A stretch of DNA of 64,000 nt from Epiperipatus broadwayi. Taxonomy: Eukaryota; Onychophora; Udeonychophora; Euonychophora; Peripatidae. A program made the translations under genes and the position numbers. The DNA lies in contig JAQFVV010012573.1 of assembly GCA_028023455.1 (NCBI GenBank), positions 2,228,815-2,292,814 of the forward strand, given 5' to 3'. The notes below the pieces were generated by a model, which was given only the letters and a program-made list of their open reading frames with translations, was not told the DNA's origin and ran no database searches. This document shows, piece by piece, positions 36,246-49,046 of the stretch. The first letter of the stretch is position 1; the number at the start of each line of letters is the position of its first letter.

Positions 36246-39079
36246 TATATAGAAATGGTATTTTTTTATCTAGCATTCTATTTCACTTAATATGTCCATA
36301 CCAAGGTGGTGTGAAAATTTAAATATTTTTTTTGTTATGGAATACTTCAAAGTTATAGACAGTTATTTACTAGGAACATAATACCTATAATAATGATGTC
36401 TGAATTAATAAATTTAATAATTTTAAAGAGACATTGTAGTAAGATGATACCTTTAAAGAAACGAAAGTATAAATTTCTTTTAATTTATAAAACACATTAG
36501 AGAGAAATTATATTTTATTGTTCTCTAACTATTTAATATTATTGTCTAATATTTATGACTTAATAATGTTTATCTTTAAAACAAATATTTATTTGGACTT
36601 ACATAATAAGAAATTTTAAAGATAAACTATAAAAAAATATAATTGCTGTAAAACGATATATAAAAGATGTGAATGTTATAACATAATATCTGTTATTTAT
36701 TTGCTACAATTTTAAAAGAAGAAAAAAAAAGCTTAATAAAAGAGAATATTCTCAAGGATAAATAACATTTAATATTGAAACTAAAATGCATCTATTATAT
36801 TTTTTATTATGCCTTATTGGATTATAATCCAAAAATGTGAATAGGTCTGTTTATCTTAGAATTATAAGTCAATGAATATGACTGAGGATGATGCATCTAT
36901 CACTGAAGGATTTTGATACCTACGTGCATGGAGGAAATAAATGATTTGCTTTAAATTGATATTTAAAATATTATTGAAGAAATTGTATTCATCCTAAAGA
37001 AAAGTTTCAGATAAAGACGTAAATGCATTTTCATGATGGGATCAAGAATAAATTTTATGATTTTTTTGGGATTTGAAAGTTAACTGGGATTTTTTTTTGT
37101 TTATCTGTGCCATGAAAAGTTGGGAGAGGAGAAGCTTTGGACAAAGACTTGTTGCTTAGTGACTGTGCAAATCATTATACTGCCAACTTGCCAGCATGAT
37201 TTTTAATGAAGGACTTTAAAAAAAAAAAATTGTAACTTTGAAATTTTATTATTAGTTTTTTACTTATTAATTCTAAAAAAGATTAACATTAGAATTAAGA
37301 CTTATTTTATATTTTATCTTAGATAAAGTTGAACTAATAAACACTTTGCTTATAATAATTTTAATCTTTAGAATAGATTAACATTTTAAAACTTTGAAAA
37401 CATTTTTAAAAAAAATACGATGTTTTATAATGGATATTGTATGAATGAAATTTATGATTTATCATTGCTATGTACTGGAAAAACAGAAGATGTCAATTGT
37501 GATTATAATATTGTTTAATCACCTAGATAATTTTAACTATTATTGATTTTATATAGTATAATTTTTTTTAAAATTGCTTGGAATTTAAATATTTATTTTA
37601 TGCTGAAGGAATGAATGGATATAAGGATGTGTGGATTAATAACTCATACAAACTTTATTGAATAACATAAACTGTAAATAATAAATATGCATATATTTTA
37701 TAATAAAGTTAATTGTAACTTTATTAATTAGTTATAATTTTTATCTAATTTTTTCAAAGTAAAATGATATTACATTTATTTTAAGACATATGAACATTTA
37801 TGATATATTATTTTTATCAAAATCATTTGTATTTGTGGCAAAGCTTAAGTGTTTTGAAACCATTTCTTAAAATATTCATAGTTTGATGAACCAATGTGCT
37901 AGTTTTGTTTATTATTGGGAATAATCATTGTTTATTTCATGATGTGGATTGTTTTAAATCTATATGGTATTCTATAAAATAGTGGACAGGGGAGTAGAAA
38001 ATGAAACCCTGGATGTGTATATTTTTGGGTATGACATAAAGATAGGAAGATTAGCCCATATTTTATTGAAGTAAATATTGTACAGATATACAGTTAACAA
38101 GGTCCTGTATTATTGTATTTTGTTTCCATGGATAGTGTTAGTTACTTGTTTTATTATCTGTAAGTATTGAGAAAAGTCATGGTGTATTTTCATAGGTAGG
38201 TAACTAAGTCCTATCTAATAGCTTCTGCACTGCTTTCCATGAGAATTAGTAATATTATTTTTTATACTGTTGAGTCATTACTCTAGTTATTCCTTCATAT
38301 GCTATACATTGTATCACTATCTTAATTTCATTGGTTATGCATTGTGAATTTAGTATTCTGACAGTAGAATAATGAATAAACTTAGAATGATGAATTGTTT
38401 TAAATTAGATGGCAAGATAGGTTTTGAATTTAGTTGAAGTACAAATGATCTTAAATATTTAATACTGGTTATAAAAATGATAAAGGAATAATTATCATTG
38501 GTAATATTTAATATTTATATATATATATTTGATTGTCTTAAAATCGCTCATATTTTTGAAAAATGCATATTTTACAAGAAACATCAGAATGAGGAATGGG
38601 AAGTGTAATTATGAATGTTTATTTATTTAATTTAATTATATATTTTTAAAAAACATGCAAAGCATAAGAATAAATAAAGAATATGAATAAATATTATTTC
38701 ACTGATTTATATTTTATGAATATAAAATGAACCCAAAATATATTTTGTCTAATTAAAATATTATATGAGATATCTTATTTTTATATTTCATGAAAATAAA
38801 GAAATAATACTATTTTGTTGATTTAATTGATAATGAATCTAACATAATTTTGAGAAGTAAATATTGAAATTTGGATGATTAATAAGCCAGAGTCAAGTCT
38901 TATACATTTGTTATTTTTCTATTTTAGTAGTTTATAACCTAAATTATTTTTCTGTATAATTTTGTGAATAATTTTTAGAGTTAGTATTATATTTGTTAGC
39001 TTTATATTTAACTGTAAATTTATTGTATAAATTTTGTGTTGCCAAGTAAAATGAATTTGTTAATGTTTATAAAAAAATC
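36246..39079. other. A+T-rich DNA, no gene seen
   Basis: No gene, domain or repeat-family match was seen. Short AT run at 38515-38529. Confidence 0.5.
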
Positions 39080-39214
39080 TTTGTCAGTGCTTTTTTTTTC
39101 ATATGTCATAGCACCGGCCGGGACGTGAACCCACAACCATCTCCAACCAACTACTTGCTTGCAAGGCAGCTGCGATGACCTCTCGGCTAACAGCGCTTGA
39201 CATTTTTGTCAGTG
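39080..39214 (-). mobile_element. tRNA-derived SINE, copy 1, with 10-bp TSD
   Basis: The element (39090-39204) reads on the minus strand and ends in an A tract (the T run at 39091-39099). The TAGCCGAGAGG A box and GGTTCACGTCC B box, the anticodon-like CCTTGCAAG loop and an extended variable region resemble a class II (Leu/Ser-like) tRNA. It is flanked by a perfect duplication TTTGTCAGTG at 39080-39089 and 39205-39214. About 115 bp long with almost no non-tRNA body; transcription by RNA polymerase III and mobilisation by a LINE are expected. Confidence 0.9.
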
Positions 39215-39487
39215 TTATTGATTGATCTATTCATTTCCACAGTATCTAATCCACATAATTTTGAATTGGACATGTAACATATTTTGCACATAGTAAATGA
39301 AAATAATTTATTTCAATGATAATTGTTATTCAGAAGATGATACTGGAATATCTCATTATTATAATGTTATTTTTTAGTCATAATTAATTACTCAAATTGT
39401 TGCCATATAATTGAATATACATTTCTTATTGCCACACTATTCAGATTATATCATATTTTTAACATGCCACATAATAAATAAAAAAAC

Positions 39488-40205
<718 letters not shown>

Positions 40206-41014
40206 GAAGGGTAGTTAAGGGTGATGCAAAATCCCTCATCATGTTTGACTTTAGGATTTTTCAAATTAATTTTCTAATTTTATATTATAGAAAATGAGAT
40301 CATATTATATTTTAATAACAGAAATTATAATTTAGTAATATTGTATTAAAATTATTTTATGCATTTCAAAGTCGTAAAAATACTATAGATTTGTGTTATT
40401 GTATAAATTTAGAGGGATAGTGTTCCTATGCCATTGAGGGTATGTTTTTATGGAGATGTTCTCAATGTTTACCAACTGTTATATCTTTGCATCTTGTGAT
40501 TATTTATTTAATCGAATGATATATTAATAATTATTGAATTTGAGCTAGTCTAATCAGAGAAAATCTATATGCCAATGAAGCTGCAACACAATAGATTTGA
40601 AAAGCATTGCAACACAACTAAATTATTTTATCATTAATTCTTTAAAAATCTAATGTACAAATTTCTTTTATCTCATTTAATTTCACCATATAAATTTCCA
40701 GTTCTGAGGTGAAAAAATTATATATATAACAGAATGTTTACAGAACATAAATCTGTTTTGAAAGATCATCTGTTTTTTGGAAAATCTTACACCACATGCA
40801 CCTGGTTTAATTTGTGTGGCAACCAAGGGCAGATTTTAAAATAAGTTTAAAATAGATTTTAAGACAAAAGAAAGGCAGCTTACTTTCATTAAATGGTTTA
40901 TGTCAGAGTTGTAAGAGCAACCTACTTGATACATTTAATAAACTGTAATTATTTGCTATTTATATATATTGATAATTATAATGATATGTACAAAGAGATT
41001 GTACTCTGGGCCAA
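40206..41014. other. A+T-rich DNA, no gene seen
   Basis: No coding domain or repeat-family match was seen. Confidence 0.5.
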
Positions 41015-41018
41015 CACA

Positions 41019-41955
41019 GAAGTAAAAATCTCTATACAGTAGCACTATTCAGTGCTAGCCAGAGTAATCAATGGATGCAGGAAAGTTTGTGCCTAAAATC
41101 CCTAACTAGTGCCTATTCATCCAATATCTCCAATCTAGTGCCTACTCATCCAATATCTCCAGATGGGTTTTTATCTTTGTGGCTTTCATCAGTCAGGAGC
41201 CTTGTATCTGAAAGCACTGCACCTAGATCTTACAATCTAATGCAACTCTCCAGCAGCAACTTTTTACTTTTTAGCTACTATAAAGCTTTGAGTCCAAAAT
41301 AAAAACACAATAATGTTTTCAAGCTTAGCTCATTAGCTTGTATAATTATATAGAGCCAAACTCAGTTCAGATATAACTACAGACACTATAATTCTATTAT
41401 GCAGGATTGGTATTAAACCATCAAACATCACATGACCACTATTTTTATACTTACACAAGCTGTTTTTTACAGAGATAAAACTCTCCATACAGTAGCACCA
41501 CTCAGTGCAAGCCAGATTAATCAATGGATGCATGAAGGTTCTTGCATAAAATCTTTATTTAGTGCCTACTCATTTTAACTTAAAAAACATTATTGTGTTT
41601 TCATTTAAGATTCAAAGCTTTATAGTTAGCTAAAAAGTAGAACATGGCTGCTAGAGAATTGCATTAAATGCTAAGATTCAGGGGCAGTGCTCTCACATCC
41701 AAGACTCTTCACTGATGAAAGCCACAAACTAGAAATAAGTCCAGGGATATTACATGAGTAGGCACTAAATTGGGGATATAGAATGGGTATGCACTAGATA
41801 GGGTTTTATGCACAAGCCTTCCTGCATCCATTGATTACTCTGGCTTGCACTGAATGGAGAGTTTTGCCTCTGTGAAAAACAGCTTGTGTAAGCATGAAGA
41901 AAGGTGATCGTGTGATGTTTGAAAGCCTGAGCTAACTGATAAATATTGGTTCAGC
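41019..41955. repeat. Repeat family F2, fold-back cluster of three arms
   Basis: Three related arms. The block 41019-41320 is approximately the reverse complement of about 41575-41870, sharing the F2 core TTGATTACTCTGG, the block giving TTTAGCTACTATAAAGCTTTG and the AACACAATAATGTTTT block. A middle copy at about 41400-41575 pairs with 41815-41930 (ACACAAGCTGTTTTTTACAG against AAAACAGCTTGTGTAAGC). The F2 core also occurs at 30401. Within 41100-41160 a block ending GTGCCTA(T/C)TCATCCAATATCTCC is tandemly repeated twice. No protein recognised. Confidence 0.82.
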
Positions 41956-42149
41956 ATAAAATGAACATGTTTTGGTCATATGTTTATTATTTATCTCTCT
42001 ACAAGGTGTTAAAAGTAGATAGAAACCAGTCCTTACCTTGTGCTAGAGTGGTTTAGTAAAAAGTTACACTATAATTGTTTCAATTCACTTAAAATTAGCA
42101 CACAAGCATACCAGTGATAAATGATAAAGAAATATAAAATTTTGGTCTT
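41956..42149. other. Spacer with weak F1 similarity
   Basis: The stretch 41940-42000 (TTGGTTCAGCATAAAATGAA ... TTTATTATTTATCTCT) resembles inverted F1. The rest is unassigned. Confidence 0.4.
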
Positions 42150-43095
42150 TTTAAGCACCCATTATAATTATATTTACATTCTAACAATAATTAGAAGATT
42201 TGAACTCAAGCTTTTAAGCACCCTACAGCTATTAACTTCATCTTATACAACTGATACCCATCACCACATACATGTAAAAAAGATAAATGATCTCCAGTAC
42301 ACATATTTCATGCTGTATCAGCACTTACTAGCTGGTCCAAATCATCATCTCCTATATATATATATATATGAAAAACAAAAAACCAATTTAAAAACTTGCT
42401 AATGCTTGTATTTATGTCAACAGATGGCGTTCTACCAAAAACACCGTCAAGCGTTTGTTTACATAAATGTCAGAGCATGCATTCACTATCTCTAATTTTA
42501 ATTCCACTTTCAGATCATGATTTCAAGCTGTTTGCTATCGTCAGTGAAAGACAGGAATTTTAGAAACTAGATCTAAACACAAACTCTGAACATTTATGAA
42601 ACAGTTTCTATTCAGCTTGCAAGCGTGAATCTTTTAGACACGTAATGTCTTCAAACTCAGCATAGCAAGCCAGATAGCTACATGGGTCTGATCTCAGTTC
42701 AGCATCACCACATATTAGAAGCCTCTGCAATATATATCATTGCTAGAAAGACCTCAAAGGTACATTTATGAAAAACAAAAAACAAGTTAAAAACTTGCTA
42801 ACGCTTGTATTTATGTCAACAGATGGCGTTCTACCAAAAACACCGTCAAGCGTTTGTTTACATATATATATATATATAATCAGTGCTAGGTTTATATTAA
42901 GATAGCAAATCTTCAAACTGAATCAACTGATGAGTGTTGGTTAGCTCGAAATACTTATATTGGAGTTATCTTTTTCAAATGTGCATGATTATATATATCT
43001 GTTGTACAAGATGGAGTGGACAGCTGTAGGGCTTGAAAATCTGCATCCAAATCCTTTCCAATTACTTTAAGTTCAATAAAGACAATATACTTGTG
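42150..43095. repeat. F1 inverted pair, interrupted by a miniature element
   Basis: A forward F1 copy (about 42150-42368) continues after an insertion (42863-42928, TTAAGATAGCAAATCTTC). It is followed by an inverted copy (about 42930-43095, ending AATATACTTGTGTTTAAAT). The forward half is split exactly at its AT run by the element at 42369-42862. Confidence 0.78.
42369..42862 (+). mobile_element. Miniature element with 95-bp direct terminal repeats (TRIM-like)
   Basis: Two nearly identical direct repeats (42369-42463 and 42769-42862) bound a roughly 305-bp core. Each starts TGAAAAACAAAAAAC and ends GCGTTTGTTTACA, so TG...CA ends are present as in LTRs. They differ at only a few positions, which implies recent insertion. 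The core has no long open frame. I see no convincing tRNA primer-binding site after the left repeat (TAAATGTCAGAGCATGC) or polypurine tract before the right one. The target is an AT run, so a duplication cannot be distinguished. A terminal-repeat retrotransposon in miniature is the best reading; a tandem satellite dimer with unique spacer is the alternative. Confidence 0.65.
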
Positions 43096-44203
43096 TTTAA
43101 ATAATCTAACAAGTAAGTAAGTACAAATATCTGGTTTTTACAAAATAATAGTTTGATTTTTTTTTTACCTCTGATATATAAACTAAAAAAGAGTACTTAA
43201 AAAATGTTTTTGTTTTATAATCCAGAGTCATAAGTTAATAACATAGATATTATACTTTTTTTAAAAGAAAAAATATACTTACTATCTAAATATTATATGT
43301 TCAATAGTGAAAAGAAAAGAACTCTTACAAAAATTTAGTCTAATGCTGTTATGGTTATTAATTTTTCATTTAACAATCCATTATTACCTGATTTTGCTAA
43401 TAAACTAAAAAATATTTTGATTCTGTTTTTATTATGCTTTCTTTCTCTACAAATATGTTATAGTCAATTTCAGATCACTGAATGACTACATGATTACACA
43501 TTTTTATACTTCCAAATCTTATATTAATATACACTTAAAAATAGAGCAAAAAAAAAATATTGAAAATTCAAATAACTCTAATCCCTATAACAAAATATGA
43601 ATCTAATTCTAAACTAATAAATGAATAAATGTAAGTAATTATATAAAATATTACAAAAAGATATATACTTGTATACTAAATTAATTTTCCAATTTAAAAA
43701 TTTAAATGATGTAAAAAATAAATATCTTTCCATAAGTGTAGAGACTGCAACATTGAAAAAAAAAACAGGTTCATAATAATAAAAAGAACGATAATAATTT
43801 AAGATCTAGTAAGAAATAATTAGTAATCACTTATGTTATTTATCAAAAAACCAAAAGTATCTATAAGTAGTGCTTGCAGGAATGCGGCTGTTAAATTGAC
43901 AAAACATGGGTGTCAGGTTGTATGTAACCATCTCTGCTAGGATGATAAAGGAAAGCAATTCGATTTTATGTGTCACTGATCCTTAACTTTCGTCCTCTTA
44001 TAAGAAGCTATTATATAAATTTTACTTTTGCATATGAATTATCTTTTTAAGCAATTCTTATAAAAATGAATTCAATTGTGCAGATTTAAATAAAAATAAA
44101 AATTGTTGTAATAAAACCTTGTCAAATTAAATCATTCTTTTACTAGACCAAGTAAAAGATATAATTTTGGAGCAGACAGATATAAAATCTTTGGAAAGAA
44201 CCT
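43096..44203. other. A+T-rich DNA, no gene seen
   Basis: No gene recognised. The stretch 43860-43990 is slightly richer in G+C but has no readable domain. Confidence 0.5.
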
Positions 44204-44341
44204 TACTTACCAAGCTTTTTTTTTCATATGTCATGGCATCAGCTGGGACGCGAACCCACACCCGTCCGCAACCAACTACTTGCTTGCAAGGCAGGTGCGA
44301 TGACCTCTCGGCTAACAATGCTTGACTACTTACCAAGCTTT
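44204..44341 (-). mobile_element. tRNA-derived SINE, copy 2, with 15-bp TSD
   Basis: Same family as 39080. The minus-strand element (44219-44326) has the TAGCCGAGAGG A box and GGTTCGCGTCC B box and ends in an A tract. A perfect duplication TACTTACCAAGCTTT flanks it at 44204-44218 and 44327-44341. The duplication length and A tail are those of LINE-mediated insertion. Confidence 0.93.
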
Positions 44342-45284
44342 AACAAAAATAAATAGCTTATTTCTCAATAAAAAGCATAAGATCTATTCTTGCTATGCTA
44401 ATGGTCCATAAAGCACCTTCAATATGAAGAAGATAAATCTAATCAACGATTATGTTCTTCATATTGCTTTTAAATCAGCTTTCCTCATTTAAACCTATAA
44501 AAAAGATGCTAGTAAAACCCAAATTTTATTTTCAAGTTATAGCTAATTACTTTAAAAATTATATTTATTTAAAAGTGTCTAGAAGTTTTCTCTTATATTA
44601 ATAAAAAGTTTCCATAAACAGTACAATGAATCTAACTTATCTTTACTAAATGGCATCATAATAGTCATTGCTCATATGATGTTTATTATAGTAGTTTTAT
44701 ATAAAGACAATTAATTTAAATTGCCAAATAAATATTTTGATGATTTTGTCAAAAGTCAAGAATTCTAATCTATTACACAAAATTTATTTAAGAATTGGCA
44801 TCAGGAAAGAAAGAGTTTAGAACTTTCAAGCATTTCCTTTGTCCTCTTTTTAGAGAGCTCTATCCAATTCATTAAAAATAAATTAGAATAATTTTATATT
44901 ACGACTAAAAAAAGAAAAAAAATTTAACCCATGTTTTTGATAAAATCACTGAAGATTGGTGCTTAAAACTAATAATCAACCTTTTAACTTTCTATAAACT
45001 TTAGAACTACCATGTTTAACCTAATAGTACAATAATGCTTTAGTTAAGATATATATTTCTTGTTCCTTTTTTTATTTTCTCTATTGACATCATTATTAAC
45101 CCTGATGTGACTGTTTATAAAAATACAAAAGCAAAAACTTTCATATTATTAACATAAGAAATTTTAAAATACTAATTTTAAAAACTATAAAATTACTTAA
45201 AGCATGAAGTAATTTGAGAGGGAAAGACATCAATTTCAATAAGTTATTGAATTCATTTTTTAATATATTTTGAAAAAAATAGAG
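44342..45284. other. A+T-rich DNA, no gene seen
   Basis: No gene, domain or repeat match was seen. Confidence 0.5.
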
Positions 45285-45286
<2 letters not shown>

Positions 45287-45328
<42 letters not shown>

Positions 45329-45333
45329 CTCCA

Positions 45334-45367
<34 letters not shown>

Positions 45368-45370
45368 TGG
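45287..45370. repeat. (AT)n tracts ending in a perfect 40-bp palindrome
   Basis: An (AT)n tract (45287-45325) is followed by a palindrome at 45331-45370 that begins CCATGATATA and ends TATATCATGG. The palindrome abuts and slightly overlaps the target-site duplication of the LINE at 45380. Confidence 0.9.
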
Positions 45371-45599
45371 TCTAATCTTTTTCCCCCAGTGATGAATGTT
45401 TATTCATAAAAAAACAGGTACAAATACAGTTTTAAAAAGGTTTACAAAAAAGTGATTACATGGTAAAATGAAATTCAGAAGCAACATAGCGAAAGGAGAA
45501 GGATACATAAAAAAAGGGGAAGTGGAAATAATGTGTAATTGAGGTCAGAAATAGTATTTGGTTGCAAGTCTGAGATGCACATCCTCATTGTGTAAGTGA

Positions 45600-47290
45600 C
45601 CACATGGGTCGCTAGCATTTATATGTTACAGAGGCTGAGTGAGTGGCAGTTTGGAGTATTGCCCAGGTGTCTGTGAGGAGCAGAGGTAGGGTTGTTTTGG
45701 TATCTGTTTTTGAGAGAGCGAGTTAGGTCCAATAGTTTTTGACTCACTGAGTGTACCCTCTGCTCAAAAATAATAGCACCTCGGAGCAGCCAGAGTGCAT
45801 AGGCGAACTGAAAGTCTGATAGTTGCAAAGACCCTTGTTTCAATGAATCCTCAGAGATTGAAGATGTTGTTCTTGTGTGAGGAAAGGCAAGAGTTGATCA
45901 CACATCTCACTCTATCACTCCAAGCAAAAAGGACATTTGAGTAGGAAGCATTGGAGGGTTCATTGTCGGTTTTACAAAGATGGCATAGGGAGATTTTGGT
46001 GAAACCTCTATGGATGATGATAAAAAATTGATTGGTGGAATTGAAATGAAGGAATTTTTCCTCAAGGGACCGCTTTTTGAATTTATAAATTAATTAAGCC
46101 TTGGTAAGTTTGAGAAATGTTGGAGAGATAATGGAGGAGTCTATGGTCCAATTGAATACCTCCCAGTATTTTAATTTTGCCATAGATGAAAGGAATAGCA
46201 AAGTCAGTCTTTTGAAGCATGTTGGTGATGAGTGAAGTCCATGACCTGGGCCTGCCATCAGGAGGAGACTATAGTGTTGTGGGAGTGATGATGATGCACA
46301 CAAGATTGGCAGGAAAATGACTTATGAGCATGAAGATAATGTGAGTTTTCTGGATCAGAAGAGTGTCGATGGAGTACAGGCTGAGCCCATTGAGGTTTTT
46401 AGGAAAACCAAGTTCTTTTTAGGCTGATGGCTACCATCTTTTTGCCCCAGAGAAAATTGGTGCAAATAGCATTGATTTTGGATATGAAAAAATGTGTAGG
46501 TAGAATGATGGGGTGGTAATATGATATCGTAGAAAACACTAGAAGATTGAGGAGAGTGACTTTTTCATAAGGGGGTAGATGCCTGTGATAGCACTGAGGG
46601 TGGATGATATGTTTTGATACAATGAAGTTTGGACCTGAACTCTCATGTCCTTAGGAGATGACATGAGGGGGAATCTGAGGAAGTTGTGTGGCTTGGCATT
46701 AAAGGTGGAAGAAATTTGTTTACCAGAAGAAAGTTGTCAGGCCACTGATTTGTCACTGTTTAATTCCAGTCTGTATAATTTGGTGTACCAGGTGAGGATC
46801 TATTAAAGCTTGGGGATGAGATTGACCAAGGGAAGAAAAATTACCACATTATCTATGTAAGCAAGGCATTTGACACTTTTGCCCAGCCCAGGAATGAGGA
46901 TTCCAGGAAGGTCATGTTTGAGCCTGAGCAAGAAAGGATTCAGAAATACAGTGAACAACAATGTGCTTAGTGGAAAGCTCTGAGGAATGGATATGTTGGA
47001 TATAAAGCCAGGGGCAACTTTCTCATCAAGGGTAACTAGGATTTTTTCTGTTGGACAAGAGATTGTGGAGGATAAACAGGAGGGCCAAGTCCCTGAGGAT
47101 GCCAAGGAGCAGGTTTACCCTGACATAGTTGAAGGCTGCCCAGATGTCCAGCTGGACAGTGATGAGTCTGCTACTTCAATACTATCTAACATGCTCAGTG
47201 ATTATTTTAAAGTGTGGCAGCCCCAAGCATGGAGTACACCTTACAAAAAAACTGAGGCAAGAGGTTAGGAAGTATAAGTTGTTCTAATGA
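45600..47290 (-). pseudogene. LINE ORF2 reverse transcriptase and C-terminal zinc region (decayed)
   Basis: Motif A is at about 47165-47100 (VQLDIWAAFNYVRVNLLLGI), with the second conserved Asp of the usual (A/C)FD changed to Asn. A motif-B-like IPQSFPLSTLLFTVFLNPFL lies at about 46990-46930. Motif C is at about 46865-46850 as AYIDN, the final catalytic Asp replaced by Asn. Then come LNSDKS (motif D), SGKQISSTFNAKP (about 46735-46695) and a thumb segment. The zinc motif near 46000-45960 keeps the first CxxC (CHLC) but has lost the later His and Cys. The loss of catalytic aspartates shows the enzyme is dead. Compare the better preserved AYIDDI of the copy at 24590. Confidence 0.8.
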
Positions 47291-48299
47291 CTCTTTGATG
47301 GTAGACTCAATACATTTATGAGCAAGGGGGTCATCGAAATGGGTCTAAGACTCTTAAGCTCAGTAGGTGGTCAATCTTTCTTAAGTAAAAAGACCAATGC
47401 AACCAGATAGAGACCCCCAATGATGTAAATGCCTAAGGCCAGCTTGCTAATCACATTGATGGTGATTGGGATGTTGAACTGATTAAGGTGATGAAGGGGG
47501 AATTTGGGGATAGCATAAAGACCAGGATGGATGTGGTCAGGGAAACTTTTTAGTTTGTTAAGTAGTGTGGCCTAAGTGATGCCAGAGCCAGAGTTGACAT
47601 CTGCGGTTCATGGCATAGTGAAAGGAGGGATGTCAGCTTTGAAAGCATGTGCTTGTAATGGTTTCTCAAAAGAAGGAGCAATTTCTGACCTACATAGGAT
47701 TTATTGCTGAACATGATGGAAAAGAAGGTGGTTTGCTTCTTATGGGAACCAAGAGCCCACCTGGGGTAACTCCTGGTCCAACAATGCTGATTCCCCACAC
47801 ACTTTTATGTACATTTGATTGAGATATACTTGCCCAAGGCCATTTGGGCATCTTGGTATTAAAGTTTTAGTTGGATGATGGAGTTAATGTCTAACAGACC
47901 ACTCTCCTGATCATTGAGTCACTTTGCAATTTTGTCCATTGCAGCCAGAAATTTGAGTGGCCCTCAGAAATTCCAGGTCTATTTGTGGATGGTGACTTAC
48001 AGGATTTCCACAAATGCTATCCATGCAGACATGGGCTCCATTTTAATGATCTTGATTTTATGAAGGTATATATAAATTTCTGAAAGCAGTGCTATTGGTG
48101 TATTTTGTGTGTTGAGGAATCATATTGTTCTTCTGAGGCCAAAGGTTGCTGGAGGGCCAGAGTCAATGTCAAGAGAAAGGTGTATTGCTTTGTGATACCA
48201 AAAAGGTATGGTGTTCAGATGGGCTGATGCAACCATGAAATGAAGATCAGGGAATAGAATTTTAAATCAATGAGGGTCTGATGCTTACAGGTGTAGAAA

Positions 48300-48760
48300 G
48301 ATTATGCATGATCTGAAAAAAATCCCCAGTCACATATTAAGCCCCGGAGAAGTGATATAGATATTTATTTGTAAAGAACTGGTAGCTCATATTGAAGTCA
48401 CCCAGAAGAAGAATAGGAAGGGAGGTGGCAGCTGTGATATAGTTGATTTGGTGGATAATAGATTTAATGAGGGTATCATTGGAGGGTAGATTTAGGTAGA
48501 TCATAAAAAACATTCTGAATGGCTCAAATTGCACCCCAAAGATAATAGAGTGAGCATCAAGATAGAGAATGGAAAAGATGATGGAGGCATATTTATTAAT
48601 GAGGATGGTGACTCCTCCAGCAGACATCAATATGATGGAATGTATGAATAAATTAAAGGTAGACAAAGTGGAATAAATCCTGTAATTAAAGTGAGTGGAG
48701 AGTTTTGCAAGGAAGAGGCTATTGGTAGAGTTGAGTTTAAATCAGCATTTGAGAGTAAGG
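48300..48760 (-). pseudogene. LINE APE endonuclease fragment
   Basis: The frame from about 48666 to 48337 reads ..ILMSAGGVTILINKYASII, then ..AHSIIFGVQFE, and ends with LPILLLGDFNM. The S-GGV-ILI strand and the GDFN motif are hallmark segments of the apurinic-endonuclease domain of LINEs, GDFN supplying catalytic Asp and Asn. The region toward 48900 continues in other frames with no clear start. Downstream catalytic pieces (SDH) were not confidently read between 48300 and 47300. Confidence 0.75.
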
Positions 48761-49046
48761 AGCCTGTGGATTAAGTTTAGGCTCTGATTGTTTAAGCCAA
48801 CAAGAGAGATAGGCATAGGGTGACTTCAAGATGGACAAAAGGAACAGAGAAATAGTAGACAAACAGAGATTTTTATGGTAAGAGGAGATGATATGGGCTG
48901 GTAAAAAGATCAGATACATCATTCTTTCTTCTCCTGCCAGAATTTAACAATGATTCATTTTGATGTCACTTCATAACCCACTGTCAAGAAGATTTGAATA
49001 AGAGAGAGTGAGAGAGTGTGAAGGGAGGAGGCTGATGAGGCCCAGG

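Noticed and set aside
44219-44326. Functional tRNA gene
   Set aside because: A and B boxes are good, but the acceptor and anticodon stems do not pair properly, an A tail follows and a target-site duplication flanks it. It is a SINE.
49008-49030. GAGAGAGTGAGAGAGTGTGA-like run as a GAGA regulatory element
   Set aside because: It lies within the LINE body and is too short and unsupported to call regulatory.
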